Positions 7,190 to 15,845 of a stretch of DNA of 64,000 nucleotides are shown in pieces (positions within the stretch are counted from its first letter, which is position 1; the number at the start of each line of letters is the position of its first letter). The position numbers and the translations under genes are program-made. A model generated the notes under the pieces. It had not been told where the DNA came from. It made no database searches and worked only from the letters and a program-made list of their open reading frames with translations. Source of the DNA: Bacteroides stercoris ATCC 43183 (GTDB lineage Bacteria > Bacteroidota > Bacteroidia > Bacteroidales > Bacteroidaceae); the NCBI RefSeq assembly GCF_025147325.1, contig NZ_CP102262.1:1178001-1242000 (forward strand). Direction: 5' to 3'.

Positions 7190-9829
7190 TTAGAACTCTT
7201 GTCCCAGGATGAAGTGGAACTGGCTGCCGCCGTATTGCTTGGAACCGAGTACCTTGTCGAAACCGTAGGCCCAGTCGATACCCATCATACCAATCATAGG
7301 CAGGAAGATGCGGACACCGACACCGGCAGAACGTTTCAAATCAAACGGGTTGAACTTGTTTACGTCGTGCCAGGCGTTACCGGCTTCAACGAAAGTTAAC
7401 GCATAAATACTGGTACTTGTTTCCAGCATCAGCGGATATCTTAATTCCAAACCGAGACGTGCGTATGCATAACCTTCGTAGCCATAAGGAGTAAGAGAGC
7501 TGTTCTCATATCCACGCAAGGCGACACTTTCGGTTGCATAGCTGGAATATCCTGTCATACCGTCGCCACCTACGTCAAAGGTTTCAAACGGAGATTTCTT
7601 GTATTTGTTGTAGTGTCCCAGCAGACCGAATTCTACGCGTCCCATCAGCACCGGAGTGCGTTTTACGGCGATAGGGTCCATCAACGGGATGTATACTTTG
7701 GATTTGAATTTCCACTTGTGGTATTCTATCCATTTGTGCATCTTGTTCATATCATCCTGATTGCTGGTACTGTACTTGCTGTAATCTGTACCGTCGAACA
7801 GGGAGTAGGGCGGTGTCAGTTGTGCCGACAGCGAGAATTCGGAACCCTGGCGCGGATAGATAGGATTGTCGATAGAACTGCGCGACAAGGTGAGGTTTAT
7901 ACTCAGGTTGTTACACTTACCGTTGGTAACGGGGAAGTATTGCCAGTCGCTCAGAATATAACGCTGGTAGGACAATTCTGCCGTAAATTGGAAGTAGTCA
8001 TCCGGCCATTTCAAACGCTTACCGAACATTACAGCCAATCCCCACATCTGGATGGACTTGTCGGGGTCGTAATAGTTTTCATAATTGTTATAGTTGCCAT
8101 AGTTGTACATACCATAACCGTACATGCCGCTATAGTAGCTGTTGTAATAACTGTTCATGTACGCATCGTTATAGTAACGGCTGCTGATATCCGTCTGGCG
8201 GGAGTAGAATGCAGATACGGAGAACGCATTCGGACGTTTGCCGCCGAACCACGGATCGTAGAACGATACGCTGTATGACTGATAGTATTTGGCATTGGTC
8301 TGGCCGCTGATAGTCAGTGTCTGGCCGTCACCCTGCGGCAGGATACCGCGGTAGTTCTCACCCGGATGCAACAGGTTGGCAACGGAGAAGTTGGTGAACT
8401 TCAGACTCAGTTTACCGATAATACCAGTCTGTCCCCAACCGGCAGAGAACTCTACCTGGTCGTTCGCTTTGGAGACGAGGTCATAACCTATATCCACCGT
8501 ACCGTCTTCCGGTTTGGGCTGGATATCCGGTTGGATTTGTTCGGGGTCAAAGTGTCCCATTTGCTGGATTTCACGCATGGAACGCATCAGGTCTTCACGG
8601 CTGAAAAGCTGTCCCGGACGGGTACGGAGCTCACGGCGGACTACGTTTTCATACAAACGGTCGTTACCGTTGATGCTGACTTTATTGATAGTAGCCTGAC
8701 GGCCTTCGAAGATACGCATTTCCAGGTCGATGGAGTCACCTACGATATTTACTTCCACGGGGTCGAGCGAGTAGAAGAGGTAACCGTTGTTGTAGTAGAG
8801 GTTGCCGATAGCGTCTTCATCTGTACTGGTACGCTCTTCCAGCAGCTTCTGATTGTAGACGTCGCCCTTCTTCATACGGAGCAGGAAATTCAGTTGTTCG
8901 GAAGGATAGAGGGTATTACCTACCCACGTTACATTGCGCAAGTAGTATTTCTGTCCTTCTTCGATTTCCATGAAAATATCCACCGTACGGTCGTCATAAG
9001 ACTTGATGCTGTCTTTTACAATCATGGCATCACGATAACCCAATTCGTTGTATTTGTCTATAATCAGTTGCTTGTCGGCTTCAAAATTTTCTTCAACAAA
9101 CTTTTTGGTACGGAAAAGGTTGAGCAGTTTACCTTTTTCATTCGTTTTCTTCATCACACGTTTCAGCTTCTTGGTTGTGATGGCCTGATTACCGGTGATT
9201 GTAATCTGATGTACCTTTACTTTCTCCTTTTTGTCGATATTGATATCTACCAGGACTTGGTTCTCGTTGTTGGGATCATCCTTTTGCGTGATGATGATGT
9301 CGGCATTCTTGAAACCCTTATCGTCAAAGTAGCGCTTAATCAACGTCTTGGCGCGGTCTATCAGGTTGGGGGTAATCTGGTTTCCTTTAATCAGACCTAC
9401 CCGGGCTTCCAAATCTTCACGTTCCGACTTCTTTACACCGTGATAGCGAATATCGGAAACGCGGGGGCGCATCGTCAGGTGGATTGTAAGCCAAATCCGG
9501 TCACCCTCGATTTTATCCGCAGTAACTTGTACGTCGGAGAACAATCCGTGACGCCAGTAGCGTTTGCAGGCTTGCGTTATTTCATCGCCGGGCACGGTAA
9601 TTGTCTGGCCTTTTGATAATCCGGATAAACCGATGATTACATAGTCTTCATAATTCTTGGCTCCAACTACCTTAATATCCGCTATTTCATATTTCTTGGG
9701 TGTTCCCGAATAAAGAATAACCGGTTTTTCGGTTTCATCGGTATTGCTGGTGTCCTGTGCCGAGCTGGTCAGTACACAGCTAAAGAGGCAGATAAACGTT
9801 ACGAGTATGGAGGAAATACGATAGTACAT
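7190..9829 (-). CDS. bamA: Outer membrane protein assembly factor BamA
   Basis: 879 residues. Signal peptide to about residue 24, five POTRA-type repeats from about 45 to 450 (KYEIADIKVVGAKNYED, VHQITITGNQAITTKKL, KYYLRNVTWVGNTLYPSEQ, TINKVSINGNDRLYENVV), then the 16-strand Omp85 barrel with the conserved LGLELRYPLM segment and C-terminal ...FHFILGQEF. It inserts beta-barrel proteins into the outer membrane and is essential in other Gram-negatives. One extracellular loop (about residues 545-590) is an unusual Tyr/Asn/Gly-rich run. Operon: after uppS (52 bp) and before two ompH genes. Confidence 0.97.
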   Translation of the reverse strand: MYYRISSILVTFICLFSCVLTSSAQDTSNTDETEKPVILYSGTPKKYEIADIKVVGAKNYEDYVIIGLSGLSKGQTITVPGDEITQACKRYWRHGLFSDVQVTADKIEGDRIWLTIHLTMRPRVSDIRYHGVKKSEREDLEARVGLIKGNQITPNLIDRAKTLIKRYFDDKGFKNADIIITQKDDPNNENQVLVDINIDKKEKVKVHQITITGNQAITTKKLKRVMKKTNEKGKLLNLFRTKKFVEENFEADKQLIIDKYNELGYRDAMIVKDSIKSYDDRTVDIFMEIEEGQKYYLRNVTWVGNTLYPSEQLNFLLRMKKGDVYNQKLLEERTSTDEDAIGNLYYNNGYLFYSLDPVEVNIVGDSIDLEMRIFEGRQATINKVSINGNDRLYENVVRRELRTRPGQLFSREDLMRSMREIQQMGHFDPEQIQPDIQPKPEDGTVDIGYDLVSKANDQVEFSAGWGQTGIIGKLSLKFTNFSVANLLHPGENYRGILPQGDGQTLTISGQTNAKYYQSYSVSFYDPWFGGKRPNAFSVSAFYSRQTDISSRYYNDAYMNSYYNSYYSGMYGYGMYNYGNYNNYENYYDPDKSIQMWGLAVMFGKRLKWPDDYFQFTAELSYQRYILSDWQYFPVTNGKCNNLSINLTLSRSSIDNPIYPRQGSEFSLSAQLTPPYSLFDGTDYSKYSTSNQDDMNKMHKWIEYHKWKFKSKVYIPLMDPIAVKRTPVLMGRVEFGLLGHYNKYKKSPFETFDVGGDGMTGYSSYATESVALRGYENSSLTPYGYEGYAYARLGLELRYPLMLETSTSIYALTFVEAGNAWHDVNKFNPFDLKRSAGVGVRIFLPMIGMMGIDWAYGFDKVLGSKQYGGSQFHFILGQEF

Positions 9830-9881
9830 TTTTTTATTTACTATATTTACGATTTACTATTTACAATTTGTGTTTGTCCGG

Positions 9882-10616
9882 TCAGCGGATTTGTTCGCTG
9901 GTTTTTCCGAACCTGCGTTCACGCTTCTGATAGTCGTGGATGGCTTTGTGAAGTTCCGCTTCACGGAAGTCAGGCCAGTAGGTGTCGCAGAAATAAAGTT
10001 CCGAGTAAGCACATTGCCAGAGCAGGTAGTTGCTCAAGCGGATTTCTCCGCCCGTACGTATCAATAAATCCGGATCGGGCATGAAGTCGGTGGCAAGATA
10101 TTGGGACAACAGGGTGCTGTCAATCTGTTCGGGAGTCAGTTCGCCTTTTTGCACTAAGACTGCAAGGCGGCGGGCGGCTTCCGTTATTTCCCAGCGGGAC
10201 GAGTAGCTGATTGCCAGTACCAGAGACATCCCAGTATTATTTGCGGTATGTGCTATACAGGTTTCCAAACGTTCCCGCACATTGTCGGGCAGCTTGGTCA
10301 GATCTCCGATAACCCGGAAACTGATGTTGTTTTTCATGAATGTTTCCTCTTCGATAGAGTCGAACAGAAGCGCCATCAATGCAGCGACTTCATTAGAGGG
10401 GCGATTCCAGTTTTCGGTGGAGAACGTATATAAAGTCAGATATTTGATGCCTAATTTAGACGCTTCTTCTGCAATGACATGCACTGTCTCGGCGCCGGCC
10501 TGGTGTCCATAGCTGCGCTCTTGTCCGCGCAACTTTGCCCAACGTCCGTTGCCGTCCATGATAATTGCCACGTGTTGTGGAATCCGGCTTAAATCAAGTT
10601 CTTCTTTATTTAGCAT
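9882..10616 (-). CDS. uppS: Isoprenyl transferase (undecaprenyl diphosphate synthase)
   Basis: 244 residues, cis-prenyltransferase family. The motif [14 protein letters not shown] holds the catalytic Asp and diphosphate-binding residues; the C-terminal [19 protein letters not shown] and [12 protein letters not shown] blocks are family signatures. Makes the C55 lipid carrier used for peptidoglycan and O-antigen assembly. First gene of the uppS-bamA-ompH-ompH unit; the 52-bp gap to bamA carries a repetitive AT-rich sequence of near-identical atttac words. Confidence 0.95.
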   Translation of the reverse strand: MLNKEELDLSRIPQHVAIIMDGNGRWAKLRGQERSYGHQAGAETVHVIAEEASKLGIKYLTLYTFSTENWNRPSNEVAALMALLFDSIEEETFMKNNISFRVIGDLTKLPDNVRERLETCIAHTANNTGMSLVLAISYSSRWEITEAARRLAVLVQKGELTPEQIDSTLLSQYLATDFMPDPDLLIRTGGEIRLSNYLLWQCAYSELYFCDTYWPDFREAELHKAIHDYQKRERRFGKTSEQIR

Positions 10617-10698
10617 CTTTTTATACTTACATCTCTTGTCTTGGTTACTATTCTCGTTTTATACTTTTATATATATAAAGGAAACAGAAATAATGAAT

Positions 10699-12063
10699 TT
10701 ATTGCACCCTGACTGGCATCAGCTTGTTGAGATGTCCGCGCCAAACGGCAGCATCTGTTCCGTTTCCGCCGAAGATAACCCATATATAAGGGCTGTCTGC
10801 AACAATGGAATAGGGAGCAGTTATATCTGTCATATCTTTATGTAACAAGAATTTTCTTTGAGGCTCACGCCAGGAAATACCGTCAACGGAAGAATAAATG
10901 GCATCAAGCTTGTTTTCATCTTTGCTGCCGAAGATATAAAAGTTCTCACCATAGTACATTACGGCAGGATTGGCAAATTTCGGACAATACACATCATAGG
11001 AACTGGTGTTTGCCAATGAATACCAGTCTTTGCCGTTGGAAGAAACCCAGGGAATGGTTTGCTGAACGTCATTAACGGTACGACCCACTACCATTGCCTG
11101 TGACTGATTGTTGCTGTCAAAGTTGGTGGAGTAGATATGTGATGTAGGAAAGTCAGCCTCTGCCTTACCCATATTTCCCTCTGTCTTGTTGCCTTGATTG
11201 TCAACTGTGTAAACTTCACCGTTTGAGGTAACGACAGTCAGCACATCGGTAAAACCGGCAATCAGTGTCCGGATATTGCTGTTTCCTTCCCAATTGGCTG
11301 GTGTCCAATTTATTCCGTCATCGGAAGAATGTGCCGTACCGTCTTCTGTCACGATGTAAAGTCTTTGTTTCTCATTTTCTCCGTCTTTGTATTTCAGGCA
11401 GACGAGGGATTCCAGTTTTGCATTGTCGGGAAGTTTAGCTCCGGACACTGCATCCCAGCCGTATGTTTCTTCTGTGTCCAGCCAATATGCACCTGCTCTT
11501 GTCTGTGTTTTCTGTGCCGCAGATTGTGTAAATACCCACAGCTCGTTGTTGAATAGGATGGCCTTTTGCTCACCTGAAAGTGTCGGTGCACTTCCCATCT
11601 CATCCCACACTAAGGAGTCCGGATCCTGCTTGTGTACTCTGATTTCAAGGGAATATTCATTTACGGTAAAGCCGTCCGGGGCATGTATTTTGAATTTCAT
11701 CCCGTTTTCGGTGTTTATGGCTTTCGTAAGATTTACCGAGTCGGCTCTGTTGAATATCGTATCACCGCTGATACTATTCATTTCATCTCTTGAAGTAATC
11801 CAGCCGCTTACGGTGAACGTGTCAATCAATATGCGGTCGATAATCGTATCTGCTCCTATAGGCAATGAATCCTGGTTGTAGATTTTTCTTCTTAACTGGT
11901 CTATCGTGAATTTATAATGTTTGCCGTATACCGTGTCAATGCCAAAAGCATGTACCGTTGCATCGGAACTTAGTTCTACCGTGTCGTCAGAGTCCAGGCA
12001 CGAGCTTATTGCGATTGATACAAAAAGAAAACTTGCGATTATAGCTAAAAACTTTATTCTCAT
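10699..12063 (-). CDS. Surface lipoprotein, DUF6242-type
   Basis: 454 residues with a lipoprotein signal peptide; lipobox Cys22 (AISSC) is followed by LDSDD, acidic residues that fit the Bacteroides lipoprotein surface-export signal. The N-terminal third (SSDATVHAFGIDTVYGKHY and following) resembles the DUF6242 N-terminal domain; the rest shows propeller-like repeats (ISWREPQRKFLL, INWTPANWEG, DWYSLANTSSY) like photosynthesis-factor/sialidase-type WD blades. Function unknown. It follows uppS divergently from nothing: same strand, 82 bp upstream, with its own promoter-like TATTTTTG (plus-strand 12092-12099). Confidence 0.6.
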   Translation of the reverse strand: MRIKFLAIIASFLFVSIAISSCLDSDDTVELSSDATVHAFGIDTVYGKHYKFTIDQLRRKIYNQDSLPIGADTIIDRILIDTFTVSGWITSRDEMNSISGDTIFNRADSVNLTKAINTENGMKFKIHAPDGFTVNEYSLEIRVHKQDPDSLVWDEMGSAPTLSGEQKAILFNNELWVFTQSAAQKTQTRAGAYWLDTEETYGWDAVSGAKLPDNAKLESLVCLKYKDGENEKQRLYIVTEDGTAHSSDDGINWTPANWEGNSNIRTLIAGFTDVLTVVTSNGEVYTVDNQGNKTEGNMGKAEADFPTSHIYSTNFDSNNQSQAMVVGRTVNDVQQTIPWVSSNGKDWYSLANTSSYDVYCPKFANPAVMYYGENFYIFGSKDENKLDAIYSSVDGISWREPQRKFLLHKDMTDITAPYSIVADSPYIWVIFGGNGTDAAVWRGHLNKLMPVRVQ

Positions 12064-12199
12064 TTGAAAGATAGTGTTTATTTACAAGTTGCAAAAATAG
12101 GAACATTTTTTTCTATAAACAGCTTTATCGGCAAGTTTTATATAAAATTATAGATAATATGGCTGTTTTTCTCGATAAAAATGCCCTTGAATAAGGCTG

Positions 12200-13243
12200 T
12201 TAGCCTAATCTTGTGGCGCTGTAATGCCGGAAATTCCTGCCGAAATAAACTTCGTTGGTACAGGGCGCTTTATTGCCAATTTCTGGTGCCTTGATACCGG
12301 ATAATAGCGTTAAAGGACTTTCTTCGACAAAGGCTTCATCCCATAATTCCGCATCGATAAAGGACTGTAACAGGATGTTTCCGCCTTCGACTAACAGAGA
12401 TTGTAGTCCCTGCATGTACAGGTGTTCCATGATTTGCGGCAGTATATTCCGTTGGAAGTCAATGGGGATGTATTCAACGTTGGGCTGTGGCTGGCACGGT
12501 TTTTCGGTGAACACAAGTGTGCGGACATTTCCATCGAATACACGCAGCTTGGGAGACAGCCGCAACTGTCTGTCTGTTACGATTCGTACTGGCGACCGGC
12601 CTTGCCAGTTCCGTACGGTCAGGCTGGGGTTGTCCAGCTCTGCCGTACGTGTACCTACCATGATGGCATTGTGCTCTGCCCGTTTCTTATGCACAAGCAT
12701 GGATGTCAGGGGGGTGGATAGAATGACCGGTTGCCCGTCCTCACGGTTCTTATCGATGTATTTGTCGGCAGACTCCGCCCATTTCAGGGTAATGTAGGGG
12801 CGATGAAGGGTATGAAACGTGATAAAACGCCGGATTAGACTTCTGCATTCATCTTCCAGCACCCCGGTGATGACTTCCCGTCCTGCATCTTTCAGCTTCC
12901 GGATTCCCCGTCCTGCTACTTTGGCAAACGGGTCCTGGCAGCCGATTACGATGCGCGGAATCTCTTTCTCTATGATAAGGTCGGCGCAGGGCGGTGTTTT
13001 TCCGTAGTGGGCACAAGGCTCCAGACTGACGTAGATTGTAGAACGCTTCAGCAACGAGGGGTCTTTTACGGAGCGGATTGCATTGACTTCGGCGTGCGCT
13101 TCGCCGCAACGCACATGGTATCCCTCGCCGATAATTTTTCCGTCGCATACGATTACTGCGCCCACCATCGGGTTGGGGGCTGCATTGCATAACCCGTTTT
13201 GGGCTAACTGAATGCAGCGGCGCATGTATTTTTCTTCTTCCAT
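12200..13243 (-). CDS. ribD: Bifunctional riboflavin biosynthesis protein RibD
   Basis: 347 residues. The N-terminal deaminase domain has the zinc-site motif HAEVNAI and PCAHYGKTPPC (about residues 50-88); the C-terminal half is the NADPH-dependent reductase (ITLKWAESADKYI, HNAIMVGTRTAELDNPSLTVR, LLVEGGNILLQSFI). Converts diaminohydroxyphosphoribosylaminopyrimidine to the ribitylamino precursor of riboflavin. It is divergent from prmC, whose promoter starts within a few bases of the ribD start codon. Confidence 0.95.
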   Translation of the reverse strand: MEEEKYMRRCIQLAQNGLCNAAPNPMVGAVIVCDGKIIGEGYHVRCGEAHAEVNAIRSVKDPSLLKRSTIYVSLEPCAHYGKTPPCADLIIEKEIPRIVIGCQDPFAKVAGRGIRKLKDAGREVITGVLEDECRSLIRRFITFHTLHRPYITLKWAESADKYIDKNREDGQPVILSTPLTSMLVHKKRAEHNAIMVGTRTAELDNPSLTVRNWQGRSPVRIVTDRQLRLSPKLRVFDGNVRTLVFTEKPCQPQPNVEYIPIDFQRNILPQIMEHLYMQGLQSLLVEGGNILLQSFIDAELWDEAFVEESPLTLLSGIKAPEIGNKAPCTNEVYFGRNFRHYSATRLG

Positions 13244-13245
13244 AC

Positions 13246-13277
13246 TTTGTATTACTCTTAAACTTCCACTATTTTTG
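13246..13277 (+). promoter_or_regulatory. Bacteroides-type promoter for prmC-recX
   Basis: TTTG at 13246-13249, 20 bp, then TATTTTTG at 13270-13277: an exact fit to the -33 / -7 consensus of the Bacteroidota housekeeping sigma factor. Transcription would start near 13283, which leaves an in-frame ATG at 13287 almost leaderless and favours the ATG at 13299 as the prmC start. Confidence 0.75.
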
Positions 13278-13298
13278 CAGCCCGAAATGCCGAATGTT

Positions 13299-14135
13299 AT
13301 GACTGTTTCCGTTTCTCATATCCGCCATGCTTTGCAGGAGAGTTACTCTGCGCAAGAAGCTGCCAATCTGTCCCGCATTGTCTGTTGCGAAATGCTGGGG
13401 CAGACTGCGGTCGATTATTACCTGGGCAAAGATATGATTTTATCCCCAAAAGAGATGCAGGATTTAGACACCATTCTTGCCCGCTTGCGTAATTTCGAGC
13501 CGATACAGTATGTGCAGGGCACCGCCCGTTTTCTGGAACGCTCCTACTATGTGGCCCCCGGCGTGCTGATTCCCCGTCCGGAAACGGAGGAGCTGGTGGA
13601 GGTGATGCTGAAGGAAGTTCCGTCCGGAGCCCGTATTCTTGACATTGGGACGGGGAGCGGCTGCATTGCCATTTCTCTCTCCAAGATGCTGCCGGATGCC
13701 AAAGTGACGGCATGGGACATTTCGGACACTGCCCTCCGCATAGCCCGCCGCAATAATGAGGCATTGCAGGCATCCGTGTGTTTTGTACAGCGGGATGTGC
13801 TGGCGTATGTTCCCGGCAGCGGGGAACGGTATGATGTGATTGTCAGCAATCCGCCATACGTCACTGAATCGGAAAAGCAGGAAATGGAGCGCAATGTCTT
13901 GGACTGGGAACCTTTTTCGGCATTGTTTGTTCCGGATAATGATCCGCTGCTTTTTTACCGGCGCATTGCAGAGCTGGGCAAGGGTATGCTGGCGTCCGGC
14001 GGCAGACTTTATTTTGAGATAAACCGTGCGTTCGGGGAAGCTACGGCAACGATGCTTCGCGCACAGGGGTACACCAATCTACGGGTGTTGAAAGATATTT
14101 CCGGAAATGACCGAATAGTAATCGCAGAACGATGA
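13299..14135 (+). CDS. prmC: Peptide chain release factor N5-glutamine methyltransferase
   Basis: Methylates the GGQ glutamine of release factors. SAM-binding motif ILDIGTGSGCIAISL (about residues 113-127) and the catalytic NPPY motif (IVSNPPYVTESE) are present. I prefer the ATG at 13299 (MTVSVSHIRHALQ, 278 aa) because family members begin close to this helix and because of the promoter position; ATG 13287 or the far upstream 13212 are alternatives, the last being inside ribD. The stop overlaps the recX start (ATGA), indicating translational coupling. Confidence 0.92.
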   Translation: MTVSVSHIRHALQESYSAQEAANLSRIVCCEMLGQTAVDYYLGKDMILSPKEMQDLDTILARLRNFEPIQYVQGTARFLERSYYVAPGVLIPRPETEELVEVMLKEVPSGARILDIGTGSGCIAISLSKMLPDAKVTAWDISDTALRIARRNNEALQASVCFVQRDVLAYVPGSGERYDVIVSNPPYVTESEKQEMERNVLDWEPFSALFVPDNDPLLFYRRIAELGKGMLASGGRLYFEINRAFGEATATMLRAQGYTNLRVLKDISGNDRIVIAER

Positions 14136-14611
14136 TAGAAATTACAGAAACAGATGCTTTAAGCCGCGTGGCTGCTTATTGCTCCACTGCGGAGCATTGC
14201 CGTGCGGAAGTTACGGAGAAGTTGCAGCGTTGGGGTATTCCCTATGATGCCATAGACCGCATAATCAACCGTTTGGAACAGGAGAAATATATTGATGAGG
14301 AACGTTTTTGCCGTGCCTTCATTCATGATAAGTACCGCTTTGCCAAGTGGGGGAAGATAAAGATAGGGCAGGCGCTTCAACTGAAGAAAATTCCCCAAAG
14401 TGTATTTTACCGTTACCTGAACGAAATCGACGAGGATGAATATCTTGCCGTGCTGGATAATTTGCTGGCGGTAAAGCGCAAGAGCGTGCATGCGGAGAAT
14501 GAGTACGAACTGAACAATAAACTGGTGCGTTTTGCTTTGAGCCGGGGGTTCGAAATGAAAGATATCCGCCACTGTATTACGCTTTCTGATGAAAATGACG
14601 AATTGGAATAA
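14132..14611 (+). CDS. recX: Regulatory protein RecX
   Basis: 159 residues made of repeated three-helix units (LSRVAAYCSTAEHCRAEV, YDAIDRIINRLEQEKYIDEERFCRAF, IDEDEYLAVLDNLL), the RecX fold; it binds RecA filaments and restrains recombinase activity. The motif YIDEERFCRAFIHDKYRFAKWG is the conserved RecX core. Starts within the prmC stop codon (4-bp overlap), so it is co-translated with prmC. Cytoplasmic. Confidence 0.88.
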   Translation: MIEITETDALSRVAAYCSTAEHCRAEVTEKLQRWGIPYDAIDRIINRLEQEKYIDEERFCRAFIHDKYRFAKWGKIKIGQALQLKKIPQSVFYRYLNEIDEDEYLAVLDNLLAVKRKSVHAENEYELNNKLVRFALSRGFEMKDIRHCITLSDENDELE

Positions 14612-14626
14612 AATTTATCCGTATTC

Positions 14627-14658
14627 TTTTTTATTCTCGTCAGCTTTCTGTATTTTTG
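14627..14658 (+). promoter_or_regulatory. Candidate promoter for pyrE
   Basis: TATTTTTG at 14651-14658 matches the -7 element; the -33 position 20 bp upstream holds TTTT (14627-14630) rather than TTTG. It lies 32 bp before the pyrE ATG and after the recX stop. Confidence 0.5.
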
Positions 14659-14689
14659 CGGCATATTTATCATAATAGTTAGTTTGGCT

Positions 14690-15328
14690 ATGAAAACTTT
14701 AGAAAGATTGTTTGCAGAGAAGTTGCTGAAGATTAAGGCGATTAAACTACAACCCGCTAACCCGTTTATCTGGGCGTCAGGATGGAAATCCCCGTTTTAC
14801 TGTGATAACCGTAAGACTCTTTCATATCCTTCTCTCCGTAATTTCGTGAAAGTGGAAATTACACGTCTGATTCTGGAACGTTTCGGTCAGGTTGATGCCA
14901 TTGCCGGTGTTGCTACGGGAGCTATTCCCCAGGGTGCATTGGTGGCGGATGCGTTGAACCTGCCGTTTGTATATGTACGCTCTACCCCGAAAGACCACGG
15001 TTTGGAGAACCTGATAGAAGGTGAACTTCGTCCGGGTATGAAAGTGGTGGTGGTAGAAGATTTGATTTCTACCGGCGGAAGCAGTTTGAAAGCTGTTGAA
15101 GCCATCCGTCGCGACGGATGCGAAGTAATCGGTATGGTTGCCGCTTACACATATGGATTCCCCATTGCAGAAAAAGCATTCAAGGATGCAAAAGTTCCTT
15201 TGGTGACATTGACCAATTACGAAGCAGTGATGGAAGTTGCCCTTCGCACCGGTTACATCGAAGAGGAAGATGTGCCTACGCTGAACGAATGGCGTAAAGA
15301 CCCCGCGCATTGGGAAGCCGGAAAATAA
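14690..15328 (+). CDS. pyrE: Orotate phosphoribosyltransferase
   Basis: 212 residues from the ATG at 14690 (MKTLERLFAEKLL); a TTG two codons earlier is less likely. Joins orotate to PRPP to make OMP in pyrimidine synthesis. The PRPP-binding loop VVVVEDLISTGGSS (about residues 119-132) and the substrate hood segments (WKSPFYCDNRKTLSYP, VRSTPKDHG) are present. Followed by a clear terminator at 15359-15400, so likely monocistronic. Confidence 0.95.
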   Translation: MKTLERLFAEKLLKIKAIKLQPANPFIWASGWKSPFYCDNRKTLSYPSLRNFVKVEITRLILERFGQVDAIAGVATGAIPQGALVADALNLPFVYVRSTPKDHGLENLIEGELRPGMKVVVVEDLISTGGSSLKAVEAIRRDGCEVIGMVAAYTYGFPIAEKAFKDAKVPLVTLTNYEAVMEVALRTGYIEEEDVPTLNEWRKDPAHWEAGK

Positions 15329-15358
15329 GACTTATTTTACATAATGATAGATTATGAC

Positions 15359-15400
15359 AAAAGAGCCATTCGGATAGTTGCTGTCCGGATAGTTCTTTTT
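15359..15400 (+). terminator. Terminator after pyrE
   Basis: A 17-nt imperfect stem (15359-15375 with 15383-15399; 16 of 17 pairs counting G-U) with 7-nt loop, ending in CTTTTT. It lies 31 bp after the pyrE stop. The two arms also show a direct repeat, CGGATAGTT, in the loop region. Confidence 0.7.
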
Positions 15401-15422
15401 GTCTTTTAAAGACCATTGTATT

Positions 15423-15833
15423 ATGACTAAATTTGAAAGTGCGGTAAAGGTGATACCTGCTTCGCAAAAAGCTGTTTATGAGAAGCTTTCAGACCTTAGC
15501 AATTTGGAAAAAGTGAAAGACCGCCTGCCGCAGGACAAAGTGAAGAATTTGAGTTTCGATGCGGAAACATTGTCGATAGAAGTACCGCCGGTTGGGAAAA
15601 TAGTATTACAGATTGTAGAGAAAGAGCCTTGCAAGTGCATCAAGTTTGCAACAACAACCTCGCCTCTGCCCTTTAACCTGTGGATACAGATAGTGCCCGT
15701 TACGGAGACGGAATGTAAAATGAAGCTTACCATCGGAATGGAGCTGAATCCGTTTATGAAAACCATGGTGCAGAAACCTTTGCAGGAAGGATTGGAGAAA
15801 ATGGCGGAAACTTTGTCGCTGATTAATTATTAA
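15423..15833 (+). CDS. SRPBCC/START-like small protein
   Basis: 136 residues from the ATG at 15423 (MTKFESAVKVIPASQKAVYEKLSDL). The order helix-strand with VYEKLSDLSNLEKVKDRLP, followed by beta strands (LSIEVPPVGKIVLQIVEKEP, ECKMKLTIGMELNP) and a long C-terminal helix (LQEGLEKMAETLSLI) fits the SRPBCC hydrophobic-pocket fold. No ligand can be assigned. It lies 12 bp before argH and may be co-transcribed with it; a link to arginine synthesis is not implied. Confidence 0.75.
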   Translation: MTKFESAVKVIPASQKAVYEKLSDLSNLEKVKDRLPQDKVKNLSFDAETLSIEVPPVGKIVLQIVEKEPCKCIKFATTTSPLPFNLWIQIVPVTETECKMKLTIGMELNPFMKTMVQKPLQEGLEKMAETLSLINY

Positions 15834-15845
15834 TTACTAAATCTT

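Noticed and set aside
8366..9616. A 416-codon frame antisense to bamA
   Set aside because: Shadow frame; bamA is unmistakable on the other strand.
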